64,000 nucleotides of DNA, taken from contig CAKOKU010000005.1 in the NCBI GenBank assembly GCA_934095865.1, positions 1-64,000 of the forward strand. Reading direction: 5' to 3'. Shown here in pieces: positions 60,498 through 64,000 of this stretch. Each line of letters begins with the position of its first letter. Positions within the stretch are counted from its first letter, which is position 1. The notes beneath the pieces were generated by a model, which saw nothing but the letters and a program-made list of their open reading frames with translations, was not told the DNA's origin and searched no databases. The stretch comes from an uncultured Bacilli bacterium (GTDB lineage Bacteria; Bacillota_I; Bacilli_A; RF39; UBA660). The position numbers were made by a program, and so were the translations under genes.

Positions 60498-62380
60498 TAT
60501 ATTTAGTATTAGCAATATTAATTATAGTTATTAGTAATATAATAAAAGTATGTCGTCAAGCTTTATTTATAGAGCCATACGAAAAAGTCTCATATACTAA
60601 TTTAACTCAATCTTTATCTATTGGCAATTTAGTTAATTTTATTTTTCCTTTTAAAATTGGTTATTTAGTTCGCTGTTATTTTAACGGCAAAAAATTAAAA
60701 AACGGTAAGGCCTTTGCTTTAGCAACTATTGTTGTTGAAATATTTTTAGATTTTGTGTTTGGCTGTCTTATCTATGGTGTGTTTTGGTTATTTTCTATAA
60801 ATGATATTAAAGATGTAATTTTTTATGCTATTCTTCTTGTGATATTATTAGGTATTTTTATTGTTATTACATTATTTAAAAAACAAGTTAAAAACCTTGT
60901 ATATAAGATAGCTTCAGTATTTAATAGTAATCTAGAATTAAAAATTTTAAAATTTTTTTGGTTTTCTATAATTTCATTTGAAAATATTATTGCTAGATTA
61001 AATAAGATAAAATTATTTTTATACTCTGTAATTATGTGGTTCATGAATGTTTTGTCTTGTTTCTTTTTAGCTAAAGCCTTGCTATCTTTTGATATAAATG
61101 TAAAATTTTATGAATTATTTAATATGTTTTTTTCAGCAAATGGATTATCATCATCAGTATTGCTAGAAGTTTTAAAGCATTCTAATACTTTTATTTGGAT
61201 TCTATGTGTATATTGTGTTGTGCCATCAATAATTTTATTTATAGTAGCGTATAAAATGAAAAACAAGAATGTTAAAAAGCATTATATTGAAATTTTACCA
61301 CATATAAATATGGCTGATAGGTTGGCATTTTTAGAACAATATTTCAATAGTGAAAATAGTACATATTTTAAAAAATATATTGAGCTAAATAATGATGTGG
61401 CAATTATTGAAGATTATTCGGCGGGAAGTAATGCTACTACTATGTTATGTAACAAAGACGGTAATTTGTTTTATCGTAAATATTCATTTGGTAAAGATGC
61501 TGATAAATTACATGAACAAATTAAATGGATACATGATCACGAAAAAAAATTGACATTAACGAAAATTGATTTTGAGTATTATAAGGATGATGTTTGTTGT
61601 TATGACATGCCTTATGTAAAGGATGCTGTTTCTTGCTTTAATTATGTTCATACATCAACCTTAGAAGAAGCTTGGAAAACATTAAAAGCAGCTTTAGTTG
61701 ATATTGATAAAAACTTACATAGTTTGAATAGACGTCAGGCAGATGCTGAAACAATAGAAAAGTATATTTCTACTAAAGTAGATAAAAATATAGAAAAAAT
61801 TGAAAAAAGTGTTTATATAAAACCATTGCTTAAAAATGATTATGTATATATAAATGGAAAAAAGTACCATAACTTGACATATTATAAAAAATATTTAACG
61901 CATGAGCATCTTTATGAAATATTTAAAAATGATTATTATTCTGATATACATGGTGATTTAACTATTGAAAATATAATTTGCATTAAAAATAATAAAAAAG
62001 GTTCAAAAAACTATTATATAATCGATCCTAATACAGGCAATTTACATGATTCACCATATTTAGATTATGGTAAATTATTGCAATCAATTCATGGCGGTTA
62101 TGAGTTTTTGATGAATACCAAGCAAGTTGCTTTTGATGATAATAAGATAGAATTTTTATTTACTAAATCTTCAAGATATTACGAGTTGTATAACGAATAT
62201 ACTGATTATTTGTTGGAAAAATTTGGTAAGGATGGATTAAGAAGCATTTTCTACCATGAAATAATTCATTGGTTACGTTTAATGCCATATAAAATAGAAA
62301 AAAATGGAGAACGTTGTATAATATTTTATGCTGGCTTATTAATGGTTCTTGCTACTGTTGAGGAGAGATTTGAAAAATGA
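60494..62380 (+). CDS. Fusion of membrane flippase-like domain and sugar/choline-kinase-like domain
   Basis: The 628-residue protein has two parts. Residues 1-265 carry six to eight membrane segments in the manner of LPG_synthase_TM/YbhN flippases (FPFKIGYLVRCYFNGKK is the conserved early part). Residues about 300-628 form a protein-kinase-like phosphotransferase: GSNATTMLCNKDGNLFYRKY near the P-loop, then YSDIHGDLTIENI (Brenner HxDxxxxN motif) and YIIDPNTGNL (metal Asp). The fusion couples a membrane transporter-like half with a soluble kinase. Substrate unknown. It overlaps both neighbours by ATGA. Confidence 0.8.
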   Translation: MIYLVLAILIIVISNIIKVCRQALFIEPYEKVSYTNLTQSLSIGNLVNFIFPFKIGYLVRCYFNGKKLKNGKAFALATIVVEIFLDFVFGCLIYGVFWLFSINDIKDVIFYAILLVILLGIFIVITLFKKQVKNLVYKIASVFNSNLELKILKFFWFSIISFENIIARLNKIKLFLYSVIMWFMNVLSCFFLAKALLSFDINVKFYELFNMFFSANGLSSSVLLEVLKHSNTFIWILCVYCVVPSIILFIVAYKMKNKNVKKHYIEILPHINMADRLAFLEQYFNSENSTYFKKYIELNNDVAIIEDYSAGSNATTMLCNKDGNLFYRKYSFGKDADKLHEQIKWIHDHEKKLTLTKIDFEYYKDDVCCYDMPYVKDAVSCFNYVHTSTLEEAWKTLKAALVDIDKNLHSLNRRQADAETIEKYISTKVDKNIEKIEKSVYIKPLLKNDYVYINGKKYHNLTYYKKYLTHEHLYEIFKNDYYSDIHGDLTIENIICIKNNKKGSKNYYIIDPNTGNLHDSPYLDYGKLLQSIHGGYEFLMNTKQVAFDDNKIEFLFTKSSRYYELYNEYTDYLLEKFGKDGLRSIFYHEIIHWLRLMPYKIEKNGERCIIFYAGLLMVLATVEERFEK

Positions 62381-62949
62381 AATTAGCTATTTTTGATATG
62401 GATGGCACATTATATAATACTAATGATGTTAATTACTATGCTTATAAAGAGGCTTTACAAAAATATAATGTTGACATTGATTATGATTATTATTGTAAAT
62501 ATTGTAATGGTAGACATTATAAAACTTTCATTCCAAAACTTGTCAATTATGATGAAGCAAAAGTGGAAGCTATACATGATTTAAAAAAAACATATTATTC
62601 TAAAAACTTAGATAAAGTGATTATTAATGAACATTTGTTTAATATTATAAAATTAATTCATGGTGAATATAAAACTGCCCTTGTAACTACTGCCTCAAAA
62701 AGAAATACTTTAGAAATTTTGGAGTATACAAATACGAAAGATTATTTTGATTTAATATTAACGGCTGAAGACGTAAAAGCAACTAAACCCAATCCAGAGG
62801 GATTTAATAAGGCTATTGCTATGTTTAGTGTTTTGCCAGAAAATACAATTATTTTTGAGGATTCAGAAGTTGGTATTGAAGCTGCAAGAAAAACTGGGGC
62901 TTCTGTAATGGTTGTAGATAAAATGGTTTCTATGAAAGACCAAAGATAA
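62377..62949 (+). CDS. HAD-family phosphatase/phosphoglucomutase-like protein
   Basis: The 190-residue protein is a HAD subfamily IA hydrolase: LAIFDMDGTLYNT (nucleophile Asp pair), ALVTTASKRNTLEIL (motif II Thr), then VKATKPNPEGFNKAI (motif III Lys) and IIFEDSEVGIEAARKTG (motif IV). It is like beta-phosphoglucomutase or sugar phosphatases. The last gene of the polysaccharide locus before the terminator, it overlaps the kinase fusion by 4 bases. It may dephosphorylate or isomerise the sugar phosphate of the same pathway (inference). Confidence 0.85.
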   Translation: MKLAIFDMDGTLYNTNDVNYYAYKEALQKYNVDIDYDYYCKYCNGRHYKTFIPKLVNYDEAKVEAIHDLKKTYYSKNLDKVIINEHLFNIIKLIHGEYKTALVTTASKRNTLEILEYTNTKDYFDLILTAEDVKATKPNPEGFNKAIAMFSVLPENTIIFEDSEVGIEAARKTGASVMVVDKMVSMKDQR

Positions 62950-62974
62950 TAGAAATAGTTAAATTGAATAAATA

Positions 62975-63019
62975 GATCTTCCTGAATCTGAATGTTATCA
63001 GTTTTAGGAAGATTTTTTC
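62975..63019 (+). terminator. Intrinsic terminator of the polysaccharide locus
   Basis: ATCTTCCT (62976-62983) pairs with AGGAAGAT (63006-63013), followed by TTTTTT; an inner CTG/CAG pairing extends the stem. Confidence 0.7.
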
Positions 63020-63141
63020 TTTTTTTAAAAATAAAATAATTAATATTTATTTAAAACGCAAGTGATTTTTTAATTGGGTTTTGATTGAAACTTACTATAA
63101 AAAATGGTATATTTGGTATAGATAATAGAAGGAGCTTATAT

Positions 63142-64000
63142 ATGAAAAGAAAGCAAGGTTTTACAATACCTGAGTTGTTGGCAGTTATTGTGATTATTGG
63201 TATATTGGCGGTAATGGCTACCGGTAGTTATATAACTATATCTAATCAAGTGAAGGCTAAAACGTTGAAGACGAAATTAGATTATATAAATGAGAAAGCT
63301 ATTGATTATGCGAATGATTATAGTATTGAAGATACAACAATGACGGTAGCTAAACTAGTCAGCGAAGGTTATCTAGACATGGAAAATGTTACTGATGGTA
63401 ACACTAAAATTAATAATCCCGAAGGTGGTTATTTAGATTGTTATAAAATAAAAATTACCAGAGAAAGTGATAATTATAATAGTGAAATTACCCCAAGTGA
63501 TGATTGCAGTTTAGCTAATAGTGATGTTTTGGCATCTAAATTAGACGTTGGCGTTTATGCTATAAATAATTTAGGGACTAACTTAGTTAGTAATAACAAG
63601 ACTAATTGGACTAATAGTGATGTAGTTTTATATGTTAATCCTAACTATTTAAGAAATAATGGCCTTTTAGATAAAGTGGTAAGTATTACGTGGGTATTTA
63701 ATGGTGGTAGTACAGTTAAAAATAGTAAGAGAATGAGTTGGTCAGCCATAAATGATATAACTTATGATAATATTTTTAAGTTAGAAAGTTTATTGTTATT
63801 AAATGCTAAAGTGTTAGTAAAAATAGAAACTGATTCGGCAGTTTTAACTAAATATGTTGATGTTAAGATAGATAAAGAAAATCCCACTTTAGAAATGTCG
63901 GTATCTAATGATTATGTTAATGGTAATACAAATAAAAAGAAGATAATTTTTGCTGGTAATGACGGCTCTGGTTCCGGTTTTAGTGGCAAGTCATATTACT
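63142..64000 (+). CDS. Second large prepilin-like protein (3' end outside window)
   Basis: The frame is open from ATG 63142 (AAGGAG ribosome binding site) to the window edge, 286 codons. It starts MKRKQG followed by FTIPELLAVIVIIGILAV, the same type IV prepilin signal as the protein at 15065. Shared features include the Tyr/Asp block EKAIDYANDYSIEDTTMTV, the NPEGGYLDCYK motif with Cys, and DDCSLANS. A domain start VKIDKENPTLEMSV and the SGSG loop are also shared. The two genes are clear paralogues about 48 kb apart. It is likely processed by the peptidase at 9016. The C-terminus is not visible. Confidence 0.85.
   Translation, partial: MKRKQGFTIPELLAVIVIIGILAVMATGSYITISNQVKAKTLKTKLDYINEKAIDYANDYSIEDTTMTVAKLVSEGYLDMENVTDGNTKINNPEGGYLDCYKIKITRESDNYNSEITPSDDCSLANSDVLASKLDVGVYAINNLGTNLVSNNKTNWTNSDVVLYVNPNYLRNNGLLDKVVSITWVFNGGSTVKNSKRMSWSAINDITYDNIFKLESLLLLNAKVLVKIETDSAVLTKYVDVKIDKENPTLEMSVSNDYVNGNTNKKKIIFAGNDGSGSGFSGKSYY

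Noticed and set aside
1..64000. CRISPR arrays, insertion sequences, prophage genes, reverse transcriptase or recombinase genes
   Set aside because: None seen: there are no regularly spaced repeats, transposase, RT or integrase motifs in any frame that I could read.

Overview
The window is a strongly AT-rich chromosome segment from a low-GC Gram-positive bacterium (Bacillota, probably a gut-type Bacilli/Erysipelotrichia-like or RF39-like lineage; the placement is inference). Support comes from the dnaG-rpoD-trmK order, a T-box leader on thrS, rpsO-pnp, AddAB, and YutD/YunB. TGA is used as a stop codon, so the code is not mycoplasma-like. An [FeFe] hydrogenase and a ferredoxin suggest an anaerobe. 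SpoIVA, YunB and two CotF-like coat proteins suggest endospore formation. Many promoters have an extended -10 (TGnTATAAT type), and ribosome binding sites are of the AGGTGA/AGGAGG type.

Layout. 1-3.2 kb: the 3' part of a hydrogenase, then a thioester-type wall-anchored adhesin with its own sortase. 3.2-7.3 kb: dnaG-rpoD-trmK, with a YqfQ-like gene facing it. 7.4-9.8 kb: a type IV pilus/competence inner-membrane protein and a prepilin peptidase. 9.9-11.4 kb: spoIVA. 11.4-13.9 kb: a 287-bp segment bounded by 25-bp inverted palindromes, then a surface protein whose last ~120 coding bases have quite different base use and look like a diversity-generating-retroelement (DGR) variable region. 14-18.2 kb: HU, a methyltransferase, a very large prepilin-like protein and a membrane-anchored unknown. 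18.2-21.6 kb: CotF-like pair and two secretion-signal-free surface-type proteins. 21.7-27.2 kb: addB-addA. 27.2-34.3 kb: lipoprotein, T-box/thrS, trmB, rpsO, pnp. 34.3-35.8 kb: gmk and a methyltransferase on the minus strand. 35.9-37.5 kb: a RelB-like protein with a Cys/Asp-rich tail, an XRE regulator and a degenerate deacetylase. 37.7-42.2 kb: a MarR-controlled heterodimeric ABC exporter. 42.2-45 kb: an RsmA-like methylase, two tRNAs, an orphan histidine kinase and a ferredoxin. 45.1-48.8 kb: YunB/YutD and three unknowns. 48.9-62.9 kb: a surface-polysaccharide locus (ABC-2 export, glycosyltransferases, GtrA, nucleotidyltransferase, kinase fusion, HAD enzymes). 63.1 kb to the end: a second large prepilin-like gene, cut by the window edge.

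How the parts fit together. The prepilin peptidase and GspF-type protein would process and assemble the two giant prepilin-like proteins. The export locus would build a cell-surface glycan. The thioester adhesin/sortase pair and the putatively diversified surface protein add adhesins. The most interesting stretch is 11.45-13.77 kb: a possible invertible switch immediately upstream of a possible DGR target. No recombinase, reverse transcriptase or template repeat is visible in the window, so both readings are hypotheses.
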